This document shows positions 36,313 through 46,257 of a DNA stretch of 64,000 bases, in pieces; position 1 is the stretch's first letter; each line of letters opens with the position of its first letter. The DNA comes from Salicibibacter cibarius. GTDB taxonomy: Bacteria > Bacillota > Bacilli > Bacillales > Marinococcaceae. The notes beneath the pieces are model-generated. The model searched no databases and was not told the origin of the DNA. It saw only the letters and a list, made by a program, of their open reading frames with translations. Position numbers and translations under genes: made by a program. Location of the stretch: assembly GCF_016495725.1 (NCBI RefSeq), contig NZ_CP054705.1, forward strand, positions 868,001 to 932,000, written 5' to 3'.

Positions 36313-39300
36313 CTATTTTTTACGAAACGGCCACCAGTTATATGGTCCAAGAATGGTTGCTAAGGCCGGGACGAATAGCGGCAGTAACAATAAAGAGTAA
36401 AGGAGCAAACCGATGACGACCATGGTGCTGATTTGCAGAAGGGTGAGCACCCCGGATGCGAGTAAGGATGCGAATGTTCCGCCCAAGATGAGGGCAGCAG
36501 CCAGCACGATTCCGCCTATGCGTCGCATCGCTAACATCATGGCTTCTTGTAGGTCCATCGTTTTTCGGGTTTCATGAAACCGGGTGATAAGGAAGATTGA
36601 ATAATCGACACCGAGAGCCATTAAGATAACAAAGCTAAAGAACGGCACGGCCCACATTAAGCCTTGATAACCGACTAAATCCATAAAAATCCATTCCGTG
36701 ATCGCGGCCGCGCCAAAGTACGTGGCGGCTAACGAAAAAAGGACATAGAGCGGCATGATGATGGATCGAAAAAGAACGGCTAAAGCAAGGAAAATGCCCG
36801 TCAACATAATCGATGCCGTTGTGATAAAGTCGCGATTCGTCAGGTCGTTTAAATCTCGATTTTGCGCGGCGATGCCATCGAGTAAAATATTCGCGTCTTC
36901 GAACGGTGTTTCTTTTAACGAGAACGCCGCGACCTCGTCAATTTCATCCACTGTTTCAATAGCTTCAAGCCCGTAAGGATCGTTTTCCATCGTGATGTCA
37001 ATGAAGGAAATAACACGATCATCCGGCGTCGCGTAGTGTTCCCAGAGTTGGTCGAATGCTTCGTTTTCCATGATGTCGTCTGTAATAAAAATGCCTTCCA
37101 ATGGATGAGAAGGTTGGTCGGCCATGCTGGATATGAAGTCTTCCATTTGCTCAATCGCCTCAATGACATCAAGCGTGCCTTCATCTACTTCCAACAATCC
37201 TTCTTCGATTTCCGTAAATCCGTCGCTGGCGGCTTCAATGCCTTCCATCAGTTCTTGTTGACCTTCCTGGATCTCTGTTAACCCTTCGTTTAACTCCTGT
37301 GTTCCTTCCTGCATGTCCTCCAAACCGTCCACAGCTTCTCCAAGCCCCTCGGCTAACTCTTCCATGCCTGCTCCGGCTTCTTCGAGGTCAGCCTGAACAT
37401 CTTGAATGGCCGTGTTCGGATCCGGAATATCCATGTCAGTTAAAGGCGTTTCAAGGGTAAGCAATTCTTCGGCTTCCGCCAGATCGGTTGAAACGGCTTC
37501 CAGCTCTGATTCAATGTTCTGGCGCGTATCTTCCACTTCCGAAACAAAGGCGACAGCGTCATCCATTTGCGCTTCGCCTTCTGTCAAGGCGGCATTAATG
37601 GTGTCGATTTGTTCGCTGATGTCAGAGTCCGGCGCTGCCTCGTCTGCCTCTTCACTAAGTTCATCCAATGTTGACTGCCACGCTTGTATATTTTCCCGCA
37701 GCCCGGTGTCGATGGCTTCAGGGTCAAACGCGAGGCCGCCGATCATGTCTTGCAGCGTCCCGAGTTGTTCTTGTCGCTCGCTGATGGTCTCCAGTGCTTC
37801 TTGCCTGGCGGTTTCGGCTTCTTCCAATTGTTGCTCCAACGATTCGGTGTTCGGGATCGCTTCTTGAAATTCATCCAACTGCGCTTCGTATTCGGCAATT
37901 TCCTCGGAAGCAGCCGAGACTTCCTCCTGAGCGGTCACTAGTTCACTTCCGAGGGTTGATAGCCCATCTTGTAATTCTTCGACACCGTCCAATGCCTCAT
38001 CCGTTCCATTCAGTAATGCTTCCACGCCCTCTTCCGCTTCCGAGAATTGTTCGGCACCGTCTGCCACCCCTTCGAGCAAGTCGTCGTGGCCATCGGAAAT
38101 CTCATCTAAGCCATCGAGTGTCTCGTTTAAGCTTGATGATAATATGTCCGCCTGTTCCGGGATGGTCATTTCTTCCAAGCGTTCCCCTTCCGGCCGCGTC
38201 ATTGTACGCACATCGCTTACCCCATCGACTTTTTCCAAGTTAATCGCCATTAATTCCAAGTAAGGGAGCGCGTTCGGTTCTTCCCACGTTCCTTCGGGGG
38301 CTTCCACAGCGAGGGTTGTGAAAAAGACATCCCCCTCTCCAAAACGATCGGCGATTAAGTCATAGGCCTGGATGGATTCATAGTCCTCTTGGACTTCCTC
38401 GGGCATATTAAACGATATGTCATTGTCGTACATCCATAACAACGGCGCTAAGATAGCAGCAACGAGCAGCATTGTGTAACCCGGTCGGTACACTGAGAAG
38501 CCGCCTAGCTTTCTCCACAGCCAATTGTCTTGCCGTTCGGCTCTCGGTTTGCTCGGCCAGAAAATCCGATTCCCCATAAAGCTCATCAAGGGAGGCATCC
38601 CTGCCAATATACCGATGAGCAACACGACGATGCCGACTGCAACGCCGACAGCCGATTGAAAGATATTAAAATCGGCAAAACCGATGGTTGCAAAACCGAT
38701 AAAGCCGGTGATGGCACCGTAAAAAATCGTTTGTGTGGAGAAGCGAAACGTTTGAAGCATCGCTTCATGGGCATTCCCGCTCGCGGGTAACTCCTCTTGG
38801 AAACGCCGCATCAATAAAATGCAATAGTCGGTGCCCACGCCAAAAATGATCGCCAAAATGAAAATTTCCGTATAAGTGGAAACCGGGAACCCAAACCAAT
38901 CGGCAAGAAAAGAAACAATGGATATTGAACCGAGAAAAGATAATCCAAGAAGGATGAGCATCAGTATCGGCGTCAATGGCGAGCGGAAGATACTGAGCAG
39001 GACAGTAAAAACTAACGCGATCGTTATCCATTGAGACGCACCCAAATTTTCCTGCGTCGATTTGTCGTAATCCGTTGATATGGCCGCGTCTCCCGTTTGG
39101 TAGTGCGCAAGTCCATCCACGGCTGTTAATTGTTGGATGTCGTCTCGGTATGTATCGTATTCCTCGGAGGCCATATCCAATTCAAGGGAAACGAGCAAGA
39201 GCGTTTCGTCATCGCTGACTAACTGATCGGCTTGCTGCTCTCCGTCAAGTGGGGAAACGATATCATAAAGGGGCACATCGCCGGGGTCATTTTCAAATGC

Positions 39301-39573
39301 ATTTATCGTTTCTTCGATCTGATCCGCTTGCGCTTGCGACAACCCTTCTTCTTCGTGGTATACAACAATGACCTCTGTGCCGGTAAATGCGCCGTCAGAG
39401 GCAACCATATCTTCGTATTGTTGCGTCGGGTATTCACTCGGGATTTCAATTTGCCCTTCCTCACTGACGATTTGATTTAAATCAGGGGAAAGCAAGAGCA
39501 ATATAAACGTAGCGATGATCCATATGATTGGATAAAATATGATTCTTTTTTTACCGTTGATGGCATTGATCAT
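36313..39573 (-). CDS. MMPL family RND-type transporter
   Basis: The protein is large (about 1086 residues) with two six-helix MMPL halves. After the first helix comes an outside loop, then five helices (about 180-345). A long hydrophilic region (about 470-880) is built of heptad-like repeats such as LEEGVADGAEQFSEAEEGV and ELNEGLTEIQEGQQEL, and the second helix set ends the chain. Such repeats resemble YhgE/Pip proteins and predict an extended outside coiled structure. MMPL proteins export lipids or peptides. The ATG at 39573 follows AGAGGTG. It is convergent with the P450. Confidence 0.9.
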   Translation of the reverse strand: MINAINGKKRIIFYPIIWIIATFILLLLSPDLNQIVSEEGQIEIPSEYPTQQYEDMVASDGAFTGTEVIVVYHEEEGLSQAQADQIEETINAFENDPGDVPLYDIVSPLDGEQQADQLVSDDETLLLVSLELDMASEEYDTYRDDIQQLTAVDGLAHYQTGDAAISTDYDKSTQENLGASQWITIALVFTVLLSIFRSPLTPILMLILLGLSFLGSISIVSFLADWFGFPVSTYTEIFILAIIFGVGTDYCILLMRRFQEELPASGNAHEAMLQTFRFSTQTIFYGAITGFIGFATIGFADFNIFQSAVGVAVGIVVLLIGILAGMPPLMSFMGNRIFWPSKPRAERQDNWLWRKLGGFSVYRPGYTMLLVAAILAPLLWMYDNDISFNMPEEVQEDYESIQAYDLIADRFGEGDVFFTTLAVEAPEGTWEEPNALPYLELMAINLEKVDGVSDVRTMTRPEGERLEEMTIPEQADILSSSLNETLDGLDEISDGHDDLLEGVADGAEQFSEAEEGVEALLNGTDEALDGVEELQDGLSTLGSELVTAQEEVSAASEEIAEYEAQLDEFQEAIPNTESLEQQLEEAETARQEALETISERQEQLGTLQDMIGGLAFDPEAIDTGLRENIQAWQSTLDELSEEADEAAPDSDISEQIDTINAALTEGEAQMDDAVAFVSEVEDTRQNIESELEAVSTDLAEAEELLTLETPLTDMDIPDPNTAIQDVQADLEEAGAGMEELAEGLGEAVDGLEDMQEGTQELNEGLTEIQEGQQELMEGIEAASDGFTEIEEGLLEVDEGTLDVIEAIEQMEDFISSMADQPSHPLEGIFITDDIMENEAFDQLWEHYATPDDRVISFIDITMENDPYGLEAIETVDEIDEVAAFSLKETPFEDANILLDGIAAQNRDLNDLTNRDFITTASIMLTGIFLALAVLFRSIIMPLYVLFSLAATYFGAAAITEWIFMDLVGYQGLMWAVPFFSFVILMALGVDYSIFLITRFHETRKTMDLQEAMMLAMRRIGGIVLAAALILGGTFASLLASGVLTLLQISTMVVIGLLLYSLLLLPLFVPALATILGPYNWWPFRKK

Positions 39574-39754
39574 CGTGAGCACCTCTTTGATCGCGTGAAC
39601 TAGCTTTGTTTGATTATATAATAGATTCGAAACGATGAAAGTCTCAATTTTTAGATTCCCAAAGATGATTGACTTCTAACATGAAATAAACAGCGGTATA
39701 AAAATATGGTAGAATGAAAGCATTAAGGATGAAAATGGAGGAGTATTATCGTTT

Positions 39755-40315
39755 ATGAACTGGAAGTTTTGGGAAAAGGAAAAAGAACATCCGCTTAACG
39801 CTGATATGAATCAATTAAAACAACAATCCGAGCAAATGCAAGAACAAATCGCAAATATCGAAAATCAAGTACAGAAACTGACAAGACTACAATACAAAAC
39901 GGGAAAAAACACGGAAGAACAACTCAACACGCTTTCGGAAACGATGGAAAGAACGAAGCAAGCATCCGGCGAATCCGACAAAGAAATCATTCCGCAACTG
40001 ATACGGCAAATTGATGACATGGATATGGTGAGCGCTCAGCTAAAGAATGATCCGAATTGGCAAGCACTCATTCAAAAATGGAGCGAGAGGCTATTACATA
40101 CACTCGCCGATCTCGGGGTTAAAGAAAGTATTCATCATGGAGACATGTTTGATCCGAAACGGACAGAGGCAATCGAGGCTGTTCTCCCTCCCGAACCGCA
40201 AGCTCGTCCTTACCAAATTGTGCACATCCACCAACGAGGATTTTATGATAAAGACGGAACGATCATACGAAAAGCACAGGTGACAACTGTAAAGGAGGAC
40301 GCAGAAAATGGCTAA
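39755..40315 (+). CDS. GrpE-like nucleotide exchange factor (accessory)
   Basis: The protein has 186 residues. The N-terminal half is a long coiled coil (about 14-75). The C-terminal part has the GrpE beta-wing pattern: [17 protein letters not shown], then [21 protein letters not shown]. It overlaps the Hsp70-like gene by 8 bp (ATGGCTAA). GrpE releases ADP from DnaK, and this copy is presumably specific for the adjacent Hsp70. The upstream gap (39574-39754) has no CIRCE element that I can see, so it is unlikely to follow the HrcA heat-shock regulon. Confidence 0.8.
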   Translation: MNWKFWEKEKEHPLNADMNQLKQQSEQMQEQIANIENQVQKLTRLQYKTGKNTEEQLNTLSETMERTKQASGESDKEIIPQLIRQIDDMDMVSAQLKNDPNWQALIQKWSERLLHTLADLGVKESIHHGDMFDPKRTEAIEAVLPPEPQARPYQIVHIHQRGFYDKDGTIIRKAQVTTVKEDAENG

Positions 40316-42101
40316 ACAAGGACAAGATCAATCGTTTCGCCCAATCATCGGCATTGATTTAGGGACGACCAATACCGCGGCGGCCTATGTTCAGAAAGGG
40401 CATCCGAAAATGATGGAAATGGCTGATGACCAGTACATGATCCCTTCTGTTGTGCTTAAAGAATCCAATGGGAAAATCGTCGTTGGAGATGAAGCCCGCA
40501 GTGCACTCGTTGCGATGCCGGCCCGTACGATTGCCTCCATCAAGCGAAATATGGGAGAGGATGTGGATATTTCTCTCGGCAAAGAAATGTACACCCCCGA
40601 AGAGATTTCAGCCTTCATATTAAAAGAAATCAAACGCGTGGCAGATGAGCAGCTTGGCGAAGGCGAAAAAGAAGCGGTCATTACCGTTCCCGCCTATTTC
40701 ACCGACCAACAACGGCAGGCAACAAAAAAAGCGGGAGAATTAGCGGGTTTTGTCGTCGAACGTATCATTAATGAACCGACGGCTGCTGCTCTTGCTTACG
40801 GCGCACAGAACTTGGAAGACGACAATAGTGTGCTCGTTTATGATCTCGGTGGAGGTACGTTTGATGTTTCGATTGTGGAGATGATGAGTGGCATTCTTGA
40901 AGTGAAAGCCTCGGCAGGTAACCATCAACTGGGCGGGGAGGATTTTGATTGGCTAATCGTTGATTGGTTGGCGGAAAAAGTAAAAAAAGAACACCAGGTC
41001 GATCCGCGCGAAGATGTGCGCGCCAAGGCTCGATTGAAAGAAGAAGCGGAAAGGCTCAAAATCGAACTTTCTTCCAAGGAATCAGTAGAGGTTTCTATTC
41101 CGGTCGTCACAGTCAAAGCGGACATGCCTGTCGGTTTGGATACGGTGCTGACACGGGCACAATTTGAAGAAATGATTAAGCCACTGCTCGCGGAAACGAA
41201 AGAAAAAATGAACCAAGTCTTAAACGATGCCGGAATGAAAGTGGATGCTATTAATGATGCGTTGCTCGTGGGTGGGTCTACGAAGACCCCTTATGTTCAG
41301 CAACTTGTCAGAGACTTTTTAGGCCAAGACCCGCGCCGCGCCGTTGATCCTGATGAAGCTGTCGCTCAAGGCGCGGCTGTACAGGCGGGCATAAAAGCCG
41401 GTTCTCTCGGGAGCGGACTTATTGTTACCGATGTGGCTCCTTTTTCAATGGGGATCGCCGTGCTGGATGAACGCCGCGGTCGTGAAAAACCGGGTGCCTT
41501 TAAAGCGATTATCCCTCGCAATACAACAATCCCCGTGACACGGACCGAACAATTTACAACATCGTTTAACTTCCAAACAACAGTCTCGATTGAAATCTAT
41601 CAAGGGGAAGAACGATGGGTGCGAGATAACTATTTTCTTAATGACTTCCTGCTCGAGGGGTTGCCGCCGAACGTTGCCGGTGCGGAAGGGGTTGGCGTCA
41701 CGTTTCGTTACAATTTAAACGGTATTTTGGAAGTCACTGCCAAAAGTATAACGACCGGGAAAGAAATGACGATTACCGTTGAAGACGCGCTGGATCGAAA
41801 TTCAGACACGGCATTTCAAGACAGCCTTGCCAAGGTGGAATCCGCTTATGGATCTGACGAGGACGTCGATGACATTTTCGATGAGGAAGAAGAGGGAGGA
41901 GCATCTTCCGACCTAAGCAAAGAGGCAGGACAGTACAAATCACAGTTGGTAGAGGAATTGGGAAATCGAGAAGGTGACGTTAAAAAAGAGATTGAACAGA
42001 CGATCGCGGAGTTGGAAACGGCGCTGTCAAAAGAAGATTCGACGTTGTTGCACGATGCAATCGAGCGGGCAATCGATCTTTCCGTTGATTTAGAACTGTA
42101 A
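40308..42101 (+). CDS. Hsp70 family chaperone, DnaK-like (accessory)
   Basis: The ATPase chaperone has 597 residues. The actin-like ATPase domain shows [15 protein letters not shown] (14-28), [14 protein letters not shown] (177-190) and [16 protein letters not shown] (319-334). The linker region [12 protein letters not shown] replaces the DnaK consensus VTPLSLG. The substrate-binding domain has divergent [19 protein letters not shown], and the lid carries an acidic EEEEGG stretch. It is second in an operon with its own GrpE-like and J-like proteins and a DnaA domain I protein. It is clearly not the housekeeping dnaK locus, where hrcA-grpE-dnaK-dnaJ would be expected. Confidence 0.9.
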   Translation: MAKQGQDQSFRPIIGIDLGTTNTAAAYVQKGHPKMMEMADDQYMIPSVVLKESNGKIVVGDEARSALVAMPARTIASIKRNMGEDVDISLGKEMYTPEEISAFILKEIKRVADEQLGEGEKEAVITVPAYFTDQQRQATKKAGELAGFVVERIINEPTAAALAYGAQNLEDDNSVLVYDLGGGTFDVSIVEMMSGILEVKASAGNHQLGGEDFDWLIVDWLAEKVKKEHQVDPREDVRAKARLKEEAERLKIELSSKESVEVSIPVVTVKADMPVGLDTVLTRAQFEEMIKPLLAETKEKMNQVLNDAGMKVDAINDALLVGGSTKTPYVQQLVRDFLGQDPRRAVDPDEAVAQGAAVQAGIKAGSLGSGLIVTDVAPFSMGIAVLDERRGREKPGAFKAIIPRNTTIPVTRTEQFTTSFNFQTTVSIEIYQGEERWVRDNYFLNDFLLEGLPPNVAGAEGVGVTFRYNLNGILEVTAKSITTGKEMTITVEDALDRNSDTAFQDSLAKVESAYGSDEDVDDIFDEEEEGGASSDLSKEAGQYKSQLVEELGNREGDVKKEIEQTIAELETALSKEDSTLLHDAIERAIDLSVDLEL

Positions 42102-42113
42102 GGGGGGATGAGT

Positions 42114-43355
42114 GTGGCTCAAGCGAAACAGGAAAGTTTGTACAAACGGTTGGGAACAAACGCAAACATTAGCCAACGCCGGATTAAAGAGAAATACATT
42201 AATGCTGTAAAACAACACCCGCCTGAGACAGACCCTAACCGTTTTGAAGAAATTCGGGAAGCTTATGAGACGCTAAAAGATCCGGTCAAACGCAAGCAAT
42301 ATGATATCTCCCGAAAATACGGCGGGCAAATCGATAAAATGTTCGAAGAGGCGAGAGACCACTTTCAGAGAGGCAATGAGAAAAAGGCGGAGGAAATGTA
42401 TGAGCAAATCACAGCCATCAATCCGGGTAACTTGCATGCGCAATCGGATTTGATGCGTATTCTAGTTAATCGGGGGGATGTGCAAGCGGCTCGGCAAATC
42501 TTTGATCAAGCCCTTAACAATACTCGGCTAGAGAATTATAATCTTTCCCTCGGGAATCTATATTCCCTTTACGCACGTATTTTAATCGACCATGATCATA
42601 TGGAAACTGCCTTTGATCTTTTCGAAGAAGGCTGGGAAAAGGCTTTGGATCGAACATCACAGAGGGTCATTGCTGAAGGATTATCGATCCTTTGTGTCAT
42701 TTTGGAAAAATTTGAACGTGCGATAGAGGTGGCTGAGCAAGCATTGCCCCTAGACGGCGAGGAAACGTTTGATGATTGGCCGGTTTATGCGCAATGGTTG
42801 CGTGCCATTGGCAACGCCCATCATTGGTCGCTTCTTGGAAAAGCAAAATCACGCTTTCTGAAGTTCATCGATGTTATTGAGGAGAAGGAAGAGAAAGAAG
42901 AGCTGCTGAATAGTGTAATGGATGAGTATGACAAAGCCTTTGATCATCAATACTACCGGGTAGCCGAAGTGTTTTTAGCATTGGCGCAAAGAATCGATCC
43001 CGCGAATCCGGATATAAAAGAAGATATCAAAGAGATAAAGAAATTGGTTCACCTCGAAAAGCAGATGGATCGTTTGTCCCGTGATGAAAAGATTTATCCG
43101 ATGGTCATTATTCATGCAGAGAAGCTCTATAGCAATGTTAATGATGATTTAGACGCTGCAATGACACCTTTGCCACCGATCCCCAAGGATTTTGAAGAAG
43201 CCGAAGACTGGTATGCGGCAGGGATTCTAAAATTAAAAAAGCAATACCCTGCCGTGTACAATTATTTTAAGTCCAGATGGGACGAGTTATTTGCCGAAAC
43301 CACCAAGCATTTTAACCGGGAAAGAAAAAGGGCGCTTAAAAAACTGAAGTTGTGA
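42114..43355 (+). CDS. J-like protein with TPR-type repeats, HPD changed to HPP
   Basis: The protein has about 413 residues. The first 70 residues fold as a J domain: LYKRLGTNANISQRRIKEKYINAVKQ, then FEEIREAYETLKDPVKRKQYD. The invariant HPD reads HPP (QHPPETDP). Several TPR-like helical pairs follow, for example RGNEKKAEEMYEQITAINPGN (76-96) and GDVQAARQIFDQAL. The GTG at 42114 has better spacing from AAGGGGGG than the ATG at 42108. It probably brings clients to the adjacent Hsp70, but the altered motif makes ATPase stimulation doubtful. Confidence 0.85.
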   Translation: MAQAKQESLYKRLGTNANISQRRIKEKYINAVKQHPPETDPNRFEEIREAYETLKDPVKRKQYDISRKYGGQIDKMFEEARDHFQRGNEKKAEEMYEQITAINPGNLHAQSDLMRILVNRGDVQAARQIFDQALNNTRLENYNLSLGNLYSLYARILIDHDHMETAFDLFEEGWEKALDRTSQRVIAEGLSILCVILEKFERAIEVAEQALPLDGEETFDDWPVYAQWLRAIGNAHHWSLLGKAKSRFLKFIDVIEEKEEKEELLNSVMDEYDKAFDHQYYRVAEVFLALAQRIDPANPDIKEDIKEIKKLVHLEKQMDRLSRDEKIYPMVIIHAEKLYSNVNDDLDAAMTPLPPIPKDFEEAEDWYAAGILKLKKQYPAVYNYFKSRWDELFAETTKHFNRERKRALKKLKL

Positions 43356-43398
43356 AAAGCAAGGCTTAGGTTATTTTTCTTAAAAACGGAGGAGTACA

Positions 43399-43788
43399 AT
43401 GGCTAATACACACGTTTGGCGGGAGGTCTTGGCGGTATTGGAACGAAACCTTTCAAAGCCGGCTTTTCAAACATGGTTGCAGGGTACGACGTTGGAGATC
43501 ACGAATCATGTGTGGACGATTATGGCAGCGAATGAGTTTGCGGCAGATTGGTTGGAAGACCGTTACGGGAAAGTGATATCCGAGGCAATCCAGGCTGTAC
43601 ACGGAGAGAAGCCAACAATACAATTCAGTTATGATGAACGGAAAGAGGAAGCGCGGGTGGGCGCTGTCGGCACGAACGAGCGACAAGTCACGGAAGGTCG
43701 CCTTCAATATATGGAAGAAGAAATGATGGCTATGAGAAAACAAATCCATCGCTTAGAAACAGAGCTAGCTGCTATCAAAAACAGTTAA
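43399..43788 (+). CDS. Stand-alone DnaA domain I (N-terminal domain) protein with coiled-coil tail
   Basis: This 129-residue protein resembles the first 85 residues of Bacillus DnaA almost without gaps: VWREVLAVLERNLSKPAFQTWL and ANEFAADWLEDRY match [22 protein letters not shown] and PNEFARDWLESRY. The AAA+ and DNA-binding domains are absent. Instead, a coiled coil (about 98-127: QYMEEEMMAMRKQIHRLETELAAI) ends the chain. DnaA domain I mediates DnaA self-contact and binding of regulators and helicase. It starts 43 bp after the J-like gene, with GGAGG upstream, in the chaperone operon. It might modulate DnaA or adapt Hsp70 to it. Confidence 0.85.
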   Translation: MANTHVWREVLAVLERNLSKPAFQTWLQGTTLEITNHVWTIMAANEFAADWLEDRYGKVISEAIQAVHGEKPTIQFSYDERKEEARVGAVGTNERQVTEGRLQYMEEEMMAMRKQIHRLETELAAIKNS

Positions 43789-43805
43789 TGGAGAAGGAAT
43801 AAACG

Positions 43806-44777
43806 ATGAATCTGGGAATTTTGGAACAAATGCCAACCCCAAAAGGTAAGACAGCAGAAGATATCGTCGAAGAGACGCTTTCCTTCGGCCAATACGCGGA
43901 GCAACTTGGATACGAACGTTTTTGGTTTGCCGAACATCACGCGACGAAGGGGATGGCATCTAGTTCTCCGGAAATTATGATGGCGGCTTTGGCGAGCCGT
44001 ACGACGCGTTTGCACGTGGGTAGCGGCGGTATTTTGCTTCCGCAATATAGCGCTTATAAAGTCGCCTCCCAACTCCTGCAATTGCAAGCACTTTTCCCGG
44101 GAAGGATTGAAGCGGGCGTGGGACGCTCACCCGGAGGTGGCGAACGGGTTCGATCTGCGCTCGCCGATGGGAAAGAGAATCAGTTAAATGCGTATCCGGA
44201 AAAATTGGAAGCTCTCGCTGGATATGTCCGTGGCCAATCGCCACAGGGCGTACGAGCAACACCGAGAACGGAGGCAGCGCCACCAGTTTATTCTCTTGGT
44301 CTCGGGGAAAATAGTGCAGAAATCGCCGCCCGTCTCGGTATAGGTTATGTGTACGGGCATTTTATCGATCCCTCGCGCGGAGAAGCAGCCCACGAGGTTT
44401 ACCGGCAACAATTCACACTTGGCAGCTTGACTGCCCCGCACGCGTTAACCGCTGTTTTCGTCATTTGCGGAGAATCAGACGCACATGCAGAAAAACTAGC
44501 CACGAGCCAGGATATGTGGTTGTTGCGAACGGAAAAAGGGTTGGATAGCCGTGTGCCGACCGTAGAAGAGGCGAAAGCGGCTAAAAAAACGGAACGGGAT
44601 CAACAAAAAATCAGGGAAAATCGCAGGCGTATGATCATTGGCGGTCCGGACACGGTACGGGAACAATTAAGCTATCTTACGGAGCGCTATCACAATGACA
44701 AATGGCTGATTCTGACGAATATTCACGACGTCAACGAGAAGCGTCGGTCGTTCGAACGGATCATCTCTCTTTTTTGA
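43806..44777 (+). CDS. Luciferase-like (LLM class) flavin-dependent oxidoreductase
   Basis: This 323-residue TIM-barrel enzyme is related to bacterial luciferase alkanal monooxygenases. LGILEQMP at the start, RFWFAEHH near residue 39, and RIEAGVGRSPGG near 100 are typical of the one-domain YwcH/YddN type. It starts 17 bp after the DnaA domain I gene with a GGAGAAGGA site, so it may be the last gene of the chaperone operon, though the functions seem unrelated. It uses reduced flavin and oxygen. Substrate unknown. Confidence 0.9.
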   Translation: MNLGILEQMPTPKGKTAEDIVEETLSFGQYAEQLGYERFWFAEHHATKGMASSSPEIMMAALASRTTRLHVGSGGILLPQYSAYKVASQLLQLQALFPGRIEAGVGRSPGGGERVRSALADGKENQLNAYPEKLEALAGYVRGQSPQGVRATPRTEAAPPVYSLGLGENSAEIAARLGIGYVYGHFIDPSRGEAAHEVYRQQFTLGSLTAPHALTAVFVICGESDAHAEKLATSQDMWLLRTEKGLDSRVPTVEEAKAAKKTERDQQKIRENRRRMIIGGPDTVREQLSYLTERYHNDKWLILTNIHDVNEKRRSFERIISLF

Positions 44778-44833
44778 TCTATGCAAATGACATAGAACCT
44801 GATAGACTATTATTCAGAGTTAAATAATTGGTT

Positions 44834-44970
44834 TTTCTTATAAAGAGAAGCAGAGGGACTGGCCCGCTGACGCTTCAGCAACCCCACGATGGTGGAAGGT
44901 GCTAATGCCAGGAAGATAAGAGGATCGCGGCTATAGCCCTCTTTTCTTCGGAAGAGAGGGTTTATTTTTA
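44834..44970 (+). promoter_or_regulatory. SAM riboswitch (S-box) with terminator
   Basis: The conserved S-box core is plain: CTTATAAAGAGAAGCAGAGG, GGACTGGCCCG, CTTCAGCAACC, GGAAGGTGCTAATGCC and AGATAAGAG closing P1. A terminator follows, in which CCCTCTTTTC pairs with GAAGAGAGGG (44937-44960) with a T-run. SAM binding should stop transcription of the MetE-like gene that starts 20 bp downstream. Confidence 0.95.
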
Positions 44971-44990
44971 TTAAAGGAGTTTTGGGAAAG

Positions 44991-46103
44991 ATGGCAGAAT
45001 TGACAGCAAAGCACGCGCCATATCGTGCAGACCATGTAGGGAGCATTCTACGGACTGAGCGTTTGAAGCAAGCGAGGGAAGATCGTGTAGCCGGCGCGAT
45101 TACGGCTGAACAATTGCGCGAGGTCGAGGATGAAGAAATTTACGCGATTGTGGAAAAACAAAAAGAAGCGGGGCTTACGGCTATTACGGATGGGGAATTC
45201 CGCCGCGCCTGGTGGCATCTCGATTTCCTCGAAGGGCTTGACGGGGTGGAAGGATACGAAGCGGAACATGGCTATAAATTTAAAGGTGTGGAAACGAAGC
45301 CTTGGCTCGTACGAATCATCGGAGAGCTTGATTTTCCGGAAGATCATCCATTCCTCGAACATTTTCGCTACTTAAAAAGCATCGTCGGCGAAGATCACGT
45401 GGCCAAACAAACGATTCCGAGTCCAAGCATGCTTTACGCGGATCATCATTTTGTATCCGGTGTTTATGAGGATCGCGAACGTTTTCGCAAAGATCTCGCG
45501 GCCGCATACAAAAAAGCTGTTCATGCTTTTTACGATGCCGGGTGTCGTTACTTGCAATTCGATGATGTTGGTTGGGCGATTCTTATTCCGACCGAAGATG
45601 ACACGGAAGAGCAAAAACAAGACAAACGAAATAAGCAACAGTGGTATAAAGAGATTATTAATGAGGCGCTTTCGGATCGCCCGGATGATTTAACGGTGAC
45701 AATGCACATTTGCCGTGGGAATTTCCGTTCCACTTGGTCCATGAGTGGGGCTTATGATCCGGTTGCAAAGACGGTTTTCCAGGAAGTTGAAGTCGATGGT
45801 CTTTTTCTGGAATACGATGATGAGCGCTCCGGTTCGTTTGAAGCTTTGCAATATGTAAATCGTGATGACTTAAAAATTGTGCTCGGCATCGTAACATCAA
45901 AAACAGGTGAACTTGAAGATAAAGAGGCGTTGAAAAGCCGTATTCGTGAAGCTGAAAAGTATGTACCGCTTGAACAGTTGGCGATCAGTCCCCAATGTGG
46001 CTTTGCTTCCACAGAAGAAGGGAATGTTTTATCGGAAGAAGCGCAATGGGCAAAACTGCGCCATATTAAAGAAGTTGCGGACGAGGTTTGGGAAGAGAGC
46101 TAA
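44991..46103 (+). CDS. MetE-like 5-methyltetrahydropteroyltriglutamate--homocysteine methyltransferase (YxjG/YxjH type)
   Basis: This enzyme of about 370 residues corresponds to the catalytic C-terminal half of cobalamin-independent methionine synthase. APYRADHVGSILRTERL opens the chain. Zinc-binding His and Cys lie in TMHICRGNFRSTW, and a further Cys in ISPQCGFASTEEGN. The ATG at 44991 follows AAAGGAG; an upstream TTG overlaps that site. Control by the S-box links it to methionine supply, as for yxjG and yxjH of Bacillus subtilis. The methyl donor might be a folate or another methyl compound. Confidence 0.92.
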   Translation: MAELTAKHAPYRADHVGSILRTERLKQAREDRVAGAITAEQLREVEDEEIYAIVEKQKEAGLTAITDGEFRRAWWHLDFLEGLDGVEGYEAEHGYKFKGVETKPWLVRIIGELDFPEDHPFLEHFRYLKSIVGEDHVAKQTIPSPSMLYADHHFVSGVYEDRERFRKDLAAAYKKAVHAFYDAGCRYLQFDDVGWAILIPTEDDTEEQKQDKRNKQQWYKEIINEALSDRPDDLTVTMHICRGNFRSTWSMSGAYDPVAKTVFQEVEVDGLFLEYDDERSGSFEALQYVNRDDLKIVLGIVTSKTGELEDKEALKSRIREAEKYVPLEQLAISPQCGFASTEEGNVLSEEAQWAKLRHIKEVADEVWEES

Positions 46104-46257
46104 ATGGTGGACGAGTAGGGTTGATTTTCTAAAAGAGGATCAGCCTTTTTTCAGACAAATAAAAGAAAACAGCGAGGCTGTCCGATCAGAGGGCTATATC
46201 GGACAGTTTCGCTAGATAAAGGTATGGACGTGTCCGGGGAGGAACAAGAGAAGCCAA

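Noticed and set aside
37406-37867. Serine-rich frame opposite the MMPL gene
   Set aside because: It is the complement of the acidic coiled region of the transporter.
39583-39754. CIRCE heat-shock element before the chaperone operon
   Set aside because: No TTAGCACTC-N9-GAGTGCTAA-like repeat could be found by eye.
43399-43788. Truncated housekeeping dnaA gene
   Set aside because: No AAA+ or DNA-binding remains follow; the next gene starts 17 bp later, and a new coiled coil replaces them.
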